From Lindgomyces ingoldianus (taxonomy: Eukaryota; Ascomycota; Dothideomycetes; Pleosporales; Lindgomycetaceae), in contig NW_022985193.1 of the NCBI RefSeq assembly GCF_010093535.1, forward strand, positions 729,464 through 764,141: a stretch of DNA of 34,678 nucleotides. The letters are read 5' to 3'. The notes under the pieces are model-generated. The model was given only the letters and a program-made list of their open reading frames with translations, did not search any database and was not told where the DNA came from. Shown here piece after piece: positions 10,770 to 18,126 of the stretch. Positions within the stretch are counted from its first letter, which is position 1; the number at the start of each line of letters is the position of its first letter. Made by a program: the position numbers and the translations under genes.

Positions 10770-11190
10770 CTAACTAGGGTTACAGAGGAGAACAACCTTT
10801 TACTTTAGCCTTAAAAGCTTCTATTTTATCTAAGGAGAAAAGATCCCCTTTTAGGTATTTTACGTGTTAAACCTTTAGTAGATCTAGTAACTTTTAGATA
10901 TAATCCTGTCTAGAACGCTCCTTATCCCTCGCCCCTAGCATCTCCTCCTGCAGACAGAGTTGCTTCTAGTTGCAAGCTAACTATTTGTCTAACAGCGCAC
11001 AGTTCTAGGTCTGCAAGGCTTTAGCTTTTTAAAGGAGTGCATCCCTCTCCTTCTCTAGTTAATCCTACGCAGCATTAGAAATAAAGGTGTTGCACTTACT
11101 ATGCTTCTTTACACACTTAACGCATTTATCTAAGGACAAAGTTAATACACAAGACAACTCTAAAAATTAGTAAGCGCTGCAGGGCCTTAT
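10770..11190 (-). pseudogene. Antisense ORF of gypsy A, Cys-motif plus coiled-coil protein
   Basis: On the strand opposite to pol, between chromodomain and polypurine tract, a frame reads T-K-I-R-P-C-S-A-Y, then LDKCVKCVKKHSKCNTF, FISNAA, and a Lys/Glu/Leu-rich probable coiled coil (ERDALL, QLCLQEEMLGARDKERS, YLKGDLFSLDKIEA). Remaining stops sit at positions expected for Gln or Trp. Gypsy D holds the same protein at 26340-26818 with RPCSPY, LDKCVKCVRK and YLEEDLLSLDKLKALKAEA; E keeps the coiled-coil half. I do not know its function. The C-x2-C-x5-C cluster suggests zinc binding. It is convergent with pol and close to the 3' LTR. Conservation between diverged copies suggests it was a real gene of the family. 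Confidence 0.6.
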
Positions 11191-11372
11191 CTTTGTCTAA
11201 CAGAGAGGATTAAAACAAAGGGCAACATAAGAACAATAAAAAAAGCAGAACTAACAAGCTATTTAGTTTAAAAAGAATAGATATTAAGGATGCCTTCTAG
11301 TAGGTAGGCGCCTACTTTATAAATAAACCCTTACTAACACAGTTGTGTGAGCAGAGCGGCAAGGACGCCGCT

Positions 11373-11389
11373 AGGGAGGAGGGGCAGCG
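11373..11389 (+). other. Polypurine tract of gypsy A
   Basis: AGGGAGGAGGGGCAGCG directly precedes the 3' LTR, the expected place for plus-strand priming. The complement is preserved beside the E LTR at 30628-30644. Confidence 0.75.
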
Positions 11390-11982
11390 TGTTACAGTCT
11401 ATGGTTGGACCAGCGTAACTCTACCAGCAGTGCTCCACAATCTAGCTAGATTGGGACAAGGCTTGCTTATAAACTAGTTAGAGGGCACAGAGGCAGCGCA
11501 GCCGCCTGCAGTAACAGAGGAGTGTGTTGTCTAATAAGAAGACAGGCTACAAGTCTAGGGAGCGCAAGGGAGCTTATAGGAGCTCTCCTTAGCAGGCTCT
11601 TATAAGCTCCTACTAGCTCCCCTTAGCACCCTTAACATATGTATATAGTTTCTGCATTAAATAACCTTTAAAAGGTGTGTTTAACATTTAGTTTATTCTT
11701 TATATAGACTAAGTAGTATTTAGCTTTTTAAAAAGCTATAATACTATTTATATATCTTACACTATATATACCTCTAACTTTATCTAATAAGACTGTTTAA
11801 CTTAGCCTTTCTACTGCTGTAATAAGGGTAAACTATAATCTAGTCACTCTACTCTCCTTTATTAGCCTAATAGCCTGTACGTAGGACTGTACACCCTACT
11901 GGTTAGCCCCTACTACCCGTCCAACTTCCCCCCTTGGAATATCAGCAGACCCGAGTGCTTCCCTAAAGCAAGGATTGTAACA
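11390..11982 (+). repeat. Gypsy A 3' LTR (593 bp)
   Basis: TGTTACAGTC to GGATTGTAACA. Here the last 80 bp or so are unmutated (CCCGTCCAACTTCC, CAGACCCGAG), the mirror image of the 5' LTR, whose first part is the intact one. It contains the empty site for F3. Confidence 0.95.
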
Positions 11983-11987
11983 AATAT

Positions 11988-12160
11988 TAGATTACTTATA
12001 AGTAAAATATTAGATTACTTATAAGTAAAATATTAGATTACTTATAAGTAAAATATTAGATTACTTATNNNNNNNNNNAAATATTAGATTACTTATAAGT
12101 AAAATATTAGATTACTTATAAGTAAAATATTAGATTACTTATAAGTAAAATATTAGATTA
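11988..12160 (+). repeat. 23-bp satellite, right part, derived from C's RT gene
   Basis: About seven and a half visible units of 23 bp, nearly identical, interrupted by ten N at 12069-12078. The unit encodes LISKILD in C's RT frame and is bounded by TTACTTAT at both ends, an 8-bp direct repeat that could have seeded slippage. Since 23 is not a multiple of three, the expansion also breaks the frame. Confidence 0.92.
12069..12078. other. Assembly gap (10 N) inside the satellite
   Basis: The sequence on either side does not fit the 23-bp register if exactly ten bases are missing (five would be needed), so the N run is a placeholder and the true array length is unknown. Confidence 0.97.
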
Positions 12161-12356
12161 CTTATTAAAAGCTAAAGTTTTTATAAAGCTTAACTTTTAT
12201 AGCACCTACTATAAGCTTTACATTAAAGAAGAGGATAAGTAAAAGACTACTTTTAAGACCTAGTATAGGCATTTTAAGTACTTTATTATGCTTTTTAGCC
12301 TAGCTAATGCTCTAGCTACCTTTTAGTCCTATATCTATTAGGCTTTAGAAGGCTTA
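12161..12356 (+). pseudogene. C part 2: RT palm, to the TRIM insertion
   Basis: The frame resumes with LLKAKVFIKLNFYSTYYKL, then IKEEDK, a TAF-type block and MLFSLANALATF (family: MPFGLANAPATFQ) at about 12289-12322, ending ALEGL at the insertion of T. Joining this to 18210 restores LEGLLNKTYVIYLNN without a frame change, proof that the two parts were once one gene. Confidence 0.85.
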
Positions 12357-12434
12357 TGTTGCGTTTTGCTAAAAGGTTAACCTTCTAGCTAGCACAGCAG
12401 AAGAATATATATAGACGGATAGCTGTACGCGACA
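12357..12434 (+). repeat. T 5' LTR (78 bp)
   Basis: TG...CA ends with a 7-bp imperfect inverted terminus (TGTTGCG / CGCGACA). Differs from 18127-18204 at only a few sites. Confidence 0.88.
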
Positions 12435-12468
12435 CACCCCCCAGCTTGAACTGTGGAACAAGAGAGGT

Positions 12469-12831
12469 TGTAACGGCACAGGCAAGACAATGGGTCCGAA
12501 TGCGGAGGGAATCCACTCAGAGGCATATGGGAGTGCGTAGAGACTCTGAACCTGGGAATGCTATTAACACCTATAGGCCTTGTACAAAAGGATATTAGAA
12601 AACTACTAAGCTAGCTACAGGGGCAAGGTGCAACTAAATACATAAAGGAATAGGGGTACAGTAGGAGGCAGGGCAGAGTTAGGGCTAGGTTAAGGTTAGG
12701 GCTAATACAAGAGCCTTCTAAAGGTTCTAGGCAACCTAAGATAATTTATAAAAATTAAGTTAAAGTTAGAGCTAATATAAAGACTTTTTAGATAAGTTCT
12801 AGATAACTTAAAATAAAATAAAATTATTATA
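12469..12831 (+). repeat. B 5' LTR
   Basis: The first 120 bp or so are unmutated (ATGGGTCCGAATGCGGAGGG). The last 100 bp are fully converted to A/T at former C/G sites. Its TTAGGG-like words near 12690 are part of the LTR and not telomeric. Confidence 0.9.
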
Positions 12832-14207
12832 CTACTCCCCCCTTTATAAACTAATAGTCTCTATTAGTAGTAATTATAGTATAAAGTATTACTGTTATGT
12901 TCTTTGCATTTTTAAACTAAAACTAGTCTAATTTAGCTAGGTGTCCTTACTAAGTATTCCTTTACACTGCTAATAGTGTTCTTTAAACTAAACACTACGC
13001 ATATAGTTATTAATTATTAGAGTAGTAAGTGTAGTTTATTAATTAAAGCTAATTTAGATAAAATAATAAGGTTTTTTTATAAGTTCTTCTTTCTAGATTA
13101 TATGCTATAAGGTAGGCTACGATAGCTTTAAAAAAGTTTACTTAGGTATGTTTAAAACTATAATTTAGTACCTATAAGCTAGAAAAAAGCTTTTTTTATA
13201 AGTAAAAAAACTAATCTAACTAAGATACCTTTTTTTTAATAGCTGCACTAATAAAGGGCGCTTTAAATGTAAGAAAAGCCTTTTTTTTAATTTATTTTAA
13301 GAGTCTAGAACGCTTACTATGCCTTAGTTTTTTTTTAACTAGTAATAAAATAAGCTTATAAAAGCTTTATTATATTCTCTACACTTTTAAACTAAAACTA
13401 GTCTAATTTAGCTAGGTATTCTAGCTCTAGATAATCCTTTGTAATACTAGCTATGTGTCCCTATATTAATGCTATGTGTGCACACTTGCTCTAATAGTAA
13501 TCTAAATTAATATTAAGTCTATCTATAATAAAAGCTTACTATTATTTAAATATAGGTTCTTTACTATCTGTAAAAATCCTAATCTTAGGTATATATTTAG
13601 TAAAGTATGTTTACTAAGTTTAAAAAGTGCCTAAAAAGTTTCTTATACTTAGAGTAGTAAGAGTAGTATAAGGCGTTATTAAAGGTAATTTAGTAGTTAG
13701 TAAAAGTTAACTAGTAGTTTTTAGCTAAATTAGCTACTTAAGCTGTGCTTATAATTAAGTAATTTAATTATTAATGAATATACTGCTAAAAGTTAACTTT
13801 AAATTAAGTAGGAGTATAGCTTTAAGTGCTGCAGGAGTAAGTTTAGCTATTAACATAGATTATTAATTAACTTTAAAAGGCTTGCCTTAGCTAAAGCGTA
13901 TTTTAATTTTAGAATTAAAGGGTAGTAGTTAGTTAGACATTAGTAGTTATCTTTAATTTTAATAAGTTATTAGTAGTTTTTAAGTTTCTACCTTAGCGCC
14001 TTTTTGCAACTTTTCTAAAAGTAATCTTAATTATAGGGGATAGAAAGTTCTAAACTTAAAGGCTTTAGTTAACTAAAAGTTAATAGAATCTAGTTTATAA
14101 ACTAAATAGTTTAATATAACAGTGTGTAAGTATTATAACCTAAACTAAATTAAACATGTCTTAGAGCTTAGACATAGTTAAATAAATAATTAATATAATA
14201 TTATTAA
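12832..14207 (-). pseudogene. Decayed non-LTR (LINE-like) RT/RNase H remnant, minus strand
   Basis: On the minus strand a frame near 13590-13400 reads KIRIFTDSKEPIF, and after several stops ALI.GHIASITKDYLEL and EYLAKL. The pattern IFTDS...W.PGH.GI.GN..AD.LAK is that of the RNase H domain of fungal Tad-type LINEs; the spacing is shorter than usual. The flanking 600 bp could be its upstream RT end but no motif is clear. A 28-bp segment (AAACTAAAACTAGTCTAATT...) occurs twice, at about 12914 and 13388, so part is duplicated. No other gene is visible here. The family call is tentative. Confidence 0.4.
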
Positions 14208-14452
14208 AAATACTACGACAGTTTATAAATAATCTGTAAAAGCAAAGCTTGCTTAGAGTAATTGTCGCAACTACTAATTAGAGAGCAATAAGAAGCAAGT
14301 CTATTAACTATAAGAGGCTTATAGAGAGCTTAGGCGCTAAGTGTCTTAGGCTGCTTGTCTGAAACACAGGCGAGACACCAGGCCTATGTGCGCGACAGTA
14401 GGTCCCTGTGCTCTTCTTATGCAACAGTAATAGTTAGCGTATTAAAGTAGGT
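14208..14452. repeat. Dispersed repeat R3, copy 1, split by a solo LTR
   Basis: AAATACTACGACAG...GCTTAGAGTAAT and AGTTAGCGTATTAAAGTAGGT match 34332-34407 continuously once the insertion at 14263-14426 is removed. The sequence AGCAAAGCTTGCTT is preserved in both copies. Family unknown; copy 2 abuts the truncated end of gypsy E, so R3 may be one end of a retroelement. Confidence 0.75.
14263..14426 (-). mobile_element. 164-bp solo LTR, TSD GTAAT
   Basis: TGTCGCAACT...TTATGCAACA with GTAAT on both sides (14258-14262 and 14427-14431). The R3 copy at 34332-34407 gives the empty site (GAGCAATAGTTAG at 34380-34392). On the minus strand it starts TGTTGCATAAG and ends GTTGCGACA, and has CTCTATAAGCC as a possible TATA box, so I place it on the minus strand. 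Its ends resemble those of the T LTR (TGTTGC...GCGACA), so the families may be related. It is GC-richer than its surroundings and little mutated. Confidence 0.8.
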
Positions 14453-14523
14453 TATCTTGGTTAAAGAATAGTTACAGCATAATGCTTAGCAAAGTAGTAT
14501 TAGACAGGTAATAGATGTATAAT

Positions 14524-14873
14524 TGTTAGATTAAAGCACTGTTTCTAGGCTTCCTGAGATAAATGATGGGTTTGGATATGATGTATGGGATGATCATTGA
14601 TTGTGTTGATTTATCGATCCTTTTTCTGCTCTACTCGTGTTGCTCGGCTTTTGTTTTTCCGATCCGAGTCCCTCGCGCACTAGCCCTATGCGCGACCAGC
14701 TTGCAACATGCTGCAATTTGCTGCAAAATGCTGCAACATGCTGCAAAATGCTGCAATTTGCTGCAACATGCAGCAATTTGCAGCAACATACTGTTCGAGC
14801 TTATTGCTCGTACTATGTAGCAGCTTTCGTCAAGCGTTCCTCCTGTCTTGACAGTAGGTGCGCATATCTAACA
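14524..14873 (+). mobile_element. Solo LTR with 10-bp minisatellite, copy 1 (350 bp), TSD ATAAT
   Basis: TGTTAGATTAAAGCACTG...GCGCATATCTAACA with ATAAT duplicated at 14519-14523 and 14874-14878. TG...CA ends, a short inverted terminus (TGTTAGAT/ATCTAACA) and a 5-bp duplication fit a solo LTR; a MITE is the alternative. The middle (14701-14790) holds nine 10-bp units. Copy 2 at 16439-16900 is 462 bp; eleven additional units account for almost all the length difference. Hardly any RIP-type change is visible, so it is young or too short to be targeted. The open frames of up to 88 codons across it come from the repeat. Confidence 0.85.
14701..14790. repeat. 10-bp minisatellite, nine units
   Basis: Units are YTGCAACATG, CTGCAATTTG, CTGCAAAATG and variants, all exactly 10 bp. 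With no stop codon in any phase, the array is open in all six frames and gives 10-residue protein periodicity. Confidence 0.95.
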
Positions 14874-14878
14874 ATAAT

Positions 14879-16010
14879 AATAACATTTAACTATAGCATG
14901 TAACTAATCTGTTTGCAGTGGTGACACTTAGATGTGTTGTCACTATAGTCGCACAATAGTCGGATGTGTCGTCACACGATGGTTGGATGCGTCGGCACCA
15001 TAGTCGTATGCATCTCAGCACAGTCTGTTGCCAAGACCCACCTAATTATTTCGCATATATATAGACTCCTGTAAAGGACTCCTCTAGGAATACATTTAAT
15101 GCAGTTCCTTATGTCTCTAGTGCCTTATATAGCTTCACATAATCACTAACACACTAATATAGCTAAAAAAGTAAATAATAGCTAGCTCTAGCTCTTAACG
15201 CGTTCCTGCCCTTGCAATAGTCTTCCTTTGTCACAGTTATGTTACAGCTATCTAACCCCTGAGTACCCTAAGGGCTTGGCACAGGGTATATAGGCTCCTC
15301 AGCCTCCGTACCTCTGCCTCTAACCCTAAGGTTTACTCTCTCTTGTTACCCCCCTATCCTGCATTCCCTCTCTGTAACCTGTTTTTCCTGCTTAATACCT
15401 CTTACATCCTCCCCTTTGCACCTTGCGGTCTCTAGCGCTGTGTAATAAGGTAGACGCCCCGCCTGCTAAGCTAATACTATGCAACTTTCCCTACTATACT
15501 AAAAGGTACGCACGGGAATACTTAAGCTAAGTATTCTCGCATAGTATAATATATATATAGATAATTCTAGAGCTAGCACTAGCACTAGCGGTTGTCTCTA
15601 GTCTAGCCTAAACCTCTATAAGCAAGAGAAGGCCACGTGGTTAACTATGCCTACCTTGTTACACGTTACGCCAGTTCCTTTCACCGCCTAATACTGCCAC
15701 GCTATGCCTAATACTGCTACCTAATATCTTTAATTTAATTGTTTTAGCATTAAAGCTCTAGTTGTAGAGCTGCAGCTTGTGTAGTTTGTTGCCTCTGCAA
15801 GAATTTCTTAGAGTGCTAGGGAGCTCTAGCGCTGCCTCTGCCTCTGCCTCTCTATCGCCGCAAAGATTAATGTAGTACATGTAATACCTTAACAAGTTGT
15901 TTTGCTTACACAACCGCTAGTTTAGCTTCTTTAACTACTGTTTAAATATAATAGGCTAATGCCTAAAGATATTAGTAAGAGATTACCTACTAGCGTTAAG
16001 AAATGCATAA
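14879..16010. other. Gene-free island with little RIP inside B
   Basis: This 1.1-kb stretch keeps many CCA, TCA, TGG and CG words, unlike its surroundings. It holds degenerate repeats of about 24 bp around ATGTGTCGTCAC / ATGCGTCGGCACC (about 14926-15025), pyrimidine-rich tracts (15290-15420), a hairpin at 15516-15536 and a (CTGCCT)n tract near 15834-15852. No coding frame is convincing. The segment 15240-15663 starts TGTTACAGC, has GGGTATATAGG at about 15286, and ends TTGTTACA, so it could be another solo LTR, but the flanks AGTTA and CGTTA match at only four of five bases. Confidence 0.6.
15516..15536. other. Perfect 9-bp inverted repeat
   Basis: GAATACTTA, AGC, TAAGTATTC. The arms extend imperfectly outward (TATACTA... 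and ...TAGTATA). It may be the middle of a small palindromic element; no function is inferred. Confidence 0.7.
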
Positions 16011-16190
16011 AGTAAATTGCAGCAAATTGCAGCAAACTACAGCAAATTGCAGCAAACTACAGCAAATTGCAGCAAACTACAGCAAATTGCGGTAAACTAT
16101 AGCAAATTGCGGCAAACTACAGCAAATTACAGCAAACTATAGCAAATTGCAGCAAACTGCAGTAGATTACAGCAGCAGGCAGCAATCCCT
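16011..16190. repeat. 10-bp minisatellite with 20-bp higher-order period
   Basis: Eighteen 10-bp units alternate AGCAAATTGC and AGCAAACTAC, giving a 20-bp super-period; the last three units are degenerate. The reverse complement of AGCAAATTGC is the CTGCAATTTG unit of the solo LTR arrays in shifted phase, so this is the same repeat in the other orientation, here without recognisable LTR ends. Confidence 0.9.
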
Positions 16191-16438
16191 AGTATATATT
16201 AGTTGTGTTACAAGTAGCTCTACGTATAGAGAGGGTTATATAGGGGTAATATCTCTAAAAAAAAAGCCTTAAAAAGGATAGCAATAATTGTACATAAGCT
16301 AGTGTTAGCGTAATAGGAAATTACTAAGCTTTAAGCAGCTAATAAGGCAGCTACATTTAGAAAAGCCTGCGCTTAACAGCTCTAAAGAAGGTTAGGGCGC
16401 GTAGTAACAGAAAGAAGGTAAAGAAGCAAGTGTAAGCT

Positions 16439-16900
16439 TGTTAGATTAAAGCACTGTTTCTAGGCTTCCTAAGATGAATGATGGGTTTTGGATATGATGT
16501 ATGGGATGATGATTGATTGTATTGCTTTATCAATGCCTCTTGCTGCTCTGCTCGTGTTGCTCGGCTTTTGTTTTTCCGGTCCGAGTCCCTCGCGCACTAG
16601 CCCTATGCGCGACCAGCTTGCAACATGCTGCAATTTGTTGCAGAATATTGCAAAATGCTGCAACATGCTGCAATTTGCTGCAACATGCTGCAATTTGTTG
16701 CAAAATGTTGCAAAATGCTGCAATTTGCTGCAACATGCTGCAATTTGCTGCAACATGCTGCAATTTGTTGCAAAATGCTGCAACATGCTGCAACATGCAG
16801 CAATTTGCAGCAACATACTATTCGAGCTTATTGCTCGTACTATGTAGCAGCTTTCGTCCAGCGTTCCTCCTGTCTTGACAGTAGGTGCGCATATCTGACA
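16439..16900 (+). mobile_element. Solo LTR with 10-bp minisatellite, copy 2 (462 bp), TSD AAGCT
   Basis: TGTTAGATTAAAGCACTG...GCGCATATCTGACA with AAGCT at 16434-16438 and 16901-16905. The F1 element at 1226-1230 has a single AAGCT at the homologous place, the empty site. The array at about 16619-16818 has about twenty 10-bp units against nine in copy 1. Outside the array the two copies are nearly identical. The array gives open frames of 66-121 codons in all six phases (Leu/Gln/Cys/Ala-rich peptides with a period of ten). I regard these as by-products of the repeat. Confidence 0.88.
16619..16818. repeat. 10-bp minisatellite, about twenty units
   Basis: Units TGCAAYRTGY, TGCAATTTGY and TGCAAAATGY in mixed order, always 10 bp. 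Internal runs appear duplicated (CAATTTGTTGCAAAATG recurs), pointing to unequal exchange. Confidence 0.95.
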
Positions 16901-17107
16901 AAGCTAAAGTAGGTAAGCAATCCTAAAGGCGCTGCAGACAGTGCAATTAGACTAGGCATAACGCGCAAACGTGTAAGCAAGAAGTAGAAGTAGTATCTAA
17001 ATAATATTCTAAGCTGTACTCTACTCTATAGTGCTAGAGCGGGTTGTTATAAAGTATGTTGTGGTGTGGTCTTGGCAAATGTGAGCAACTCAGGTGTGTG
17101 AGCAACT

Positions 17108-17227
17108 GCCAATCCCCGACACACCGATGCGGCTGATGCTAATCCCCGACACACCGATGCGGCTAATGCCAATCCCTGACACACTAATGTGGCTGATGCC
17201 AATCCCCGACACACTGATGTGGCTAGA
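17108..17227. repeat. 30-bp tandem array, four units
   Basis: Four 30-bp units starting GCCAATCCCCGACACACCGA. Unit 3 and unit 4 carry CG to TG changes. Since 30 is a multiple of three, the minus strand has a 90-codon frame (17319-17047) with a ten-residue repeat around SVCRGLASAA. There is no independent sign that it is a gene. The array starts exactly where the Fot1 F2 terminal repeat is truncated. Confidence 0.93.
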
Positions 17228-17309
17228 GAGGTGGAACAGACGCAACTATCTATAATGTAAACATGTTTTACACAATGCATGCTAGAGTAAACTTCATGCA
17301 AATTAAGAG

Positions 17310-17503
17310 AAAGGTGCACCTATATTAGGTATACATCTTTTTTAAAAAAGAATGTAAGAAATACATAAGGTGACAGAGAAATAGCGTTACTGGGGTTTAT
17401 CCGAAGAAATTCTGACTAACTAGCGCGTCTAAAAGAGGAGATTCTGCTCAACTTTTCGTTCTGCAAACCCGAATATAATAAGCAGAGCAAGCTCTGCTAA
17501 TAA
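17310..17503. repeat. Dispersed repeat R1, copy 2
   Basis: Second copy of 1-194, same orientation and length, hairpin intact at 17481-17498. The left neighbour (17228-17309) is unique in the window; to the right 35 bp of AT-rich sequence lead into the B 3' LTR. Confidence 0.8.
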
Positions 17504-17538
17504 GGCTGTTACTAGTAAAAGTAAGTTTTTTAATATAA

Positions 17539-17902
17539 TGTAACAGCATAGGTAAGATAATAGGTCTAAATGTAGAGGGAATCTACTTAGAGGCATATAG
17601 AAGTGCGTGGGGACTCTAAACCTAGAAATGCTATTAACACCTATAGGCCTTATATAAAAGGATATTAGAAAACTACTAAGCTAGCTATAAGAGCAAGGTG
17701 CGACTAAATACTTAAAGGAATAGGGGTATAGTAGGGGGCAGGGTAGAGTTGGGGCTAGGTTGAGGTCAGGGCTAATACAAGGGCCTTCTAGAGGTTCTAG
17801 GCAACCTAAGACAATTCATGAGAATCGAGTCAGGGTCAGAGCCGATACAGGGACCCTTCGGATAGGTTCCAGACGACCTGAGATGGAACGAGAATCGTTA
17901 CA
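17539..17902 (+). repeat. B 3' LTR
   Basis: The first half is mutated (TAATAGGTCTAAATG for the 5' LTR's CAATGGGTCCGAATG). The last 90 bp are intact (GAATCGAGTCAGGGTCAGAG), the opposite of the 5' LTR. It abuts GAGGT at 17903. Confidence 0.92.
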
Positions 17903-18126
17903 GAGGTGAAACAACCTTAACACACCCTTCTAGCCCAAGCAACAGAACTTAGAGATAGATCTAGTAAGGTAGCCTCTGTAATAGACGCACTGCCTAAATG
18001 CTCTTTGCTTAGCGTAGGAATTAAACACACAGTGCTTAGGGATAATGCGTTTCTATTAGTAGAACAGGGGTGCGCAAATTTTTAAGTGCTAACTATCTAC
18101 ACTACACTGCAAACTAGGCTTATAAC
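17903..18126 (+). other. Interior of T: short open coding-like fragment
   Basis: In the frame starting at 17903 a run of about 75 codons has only two or three stops, all at possible Gln codons, and reads like real protein (for example LRDRSSKVASVIDALPK, LRDNAFLLVEQGCANF). Nothing in the region matches gag or pol motifs I know. It could be a captured host or transposon gene fragment, as TRIM elements sometimes carry, or chance in a region of moderate GC. The 34 bp at 12435-12468 are the other part of the interior. Confidence 0.4.

Larger units (their letters stand above)
3190..11982 (+). mobile_element. Gypsy A: full-length Ty3/gypsy chromovirus, RIP-inactivated, TSD AATAT
   Basis: The 593-bp LTRs begin TGTTACAGTC and end GGATTGTAACA (mutated in the 5' copy). 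The 5-bp duplication AATAT lies at 3185-3189 and 11983-11987. Without F3 and its TA duplication the element is about 7.7 kb, a normal size. Order: 5' LTR (split by F3), Gag, protease, RT, RNase H, integrase, chromodomain, antisense ORF, polypurine tract, 3' LTR. It inserted into the 23-bp satellite inside C. The outer LTR halves are almost unmutated while the interior is saturated with TA. Confidence 0.95.
16257..17107 (+). mobile_element. F2: Fot1/Pogo remnant, C-terminal part and right end, split by a solo LTR
   Basis: It parallels F1 from about 1003 to 2580 but lacks the F1b insertion (single TA at 16994-16995). The transposase C-terminus is better preserved: a block IAIIVHKLVLA, then AANKAA, then a zinc knuckle with all four ligands (R-R-C-R-Q-C-N...T-R-H-N-A-Q-T-C, 16927-16974). 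The right terminal repeat survives to GGTGTGTGAGCAACT and is cut off by the 30-bp tandem array. The left part of the gene is missing. Confidence 0.8.
12469..17902. mobile_element. B: LTR element with 363/364-bp LTRs, TSD GAGGT
   Basis: LTRs at 12469-12831 and 17539-17902 begin TGTAACRGCAYAGG and end (3' copy) GAGAATCGTTACA; the 5' copy ends AAAATTATTATA after mutation. GAGGT duplicates at 12464-12468 and 17903-17907 inside T. The 4.7-kb interior shows no Gag, protease or integrase that I can recognise. It consists of a minus-strand LINE-like remnant and several other repeats, so B is either non-autonomous or its own genes have been lost or replaced by later insertions. Confidence 0.88.

Noticed and set aside
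10770..11190. Envelope-like gene
   Set aside because: The frame is antisense to pol and shows a Cys cluster and coiled coil, with no signal peptide or membrane segment.
12680..12712. TTAGGG words as interstitial telomere repeat
   Set aside because: They lie within the B LTR and the other LTR copy reads GTTGGGGCTAGGTTGAGGTCAGGG, so the words arose by mutation or chance.
14563..14903. Open frames of 60-88 codons over the first 10-bp array
   Set aside because: Same cause as the second array; shared only because the LTR is repeated.
15240..15663. Certain solo LTR
   Set aside because: Ends are LTR-like but the flanking five bases match at only four positions by a change that RIP would not cause, and there is no second copy. 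Kept as a possibility only.
16011..16190. CRISPR array
   Set aside because: Units are contiguous 10-bp repeats without spacers, in a eukaryotic repeat region.
16469..16912. Open frames of 66-121 codons on both strands
   Set aside because: They come from a 10-bp repeat with no stop in any phase; six overlapping frames cannot all be genes and none has a recognisable domain.
17047..17319. 90-codon minus-strand frame with a ten-residue repeat
   Set aside because: Entirely produced by the 30-bp array and adjoining Fot1 end; no start context or homology to support a gene.
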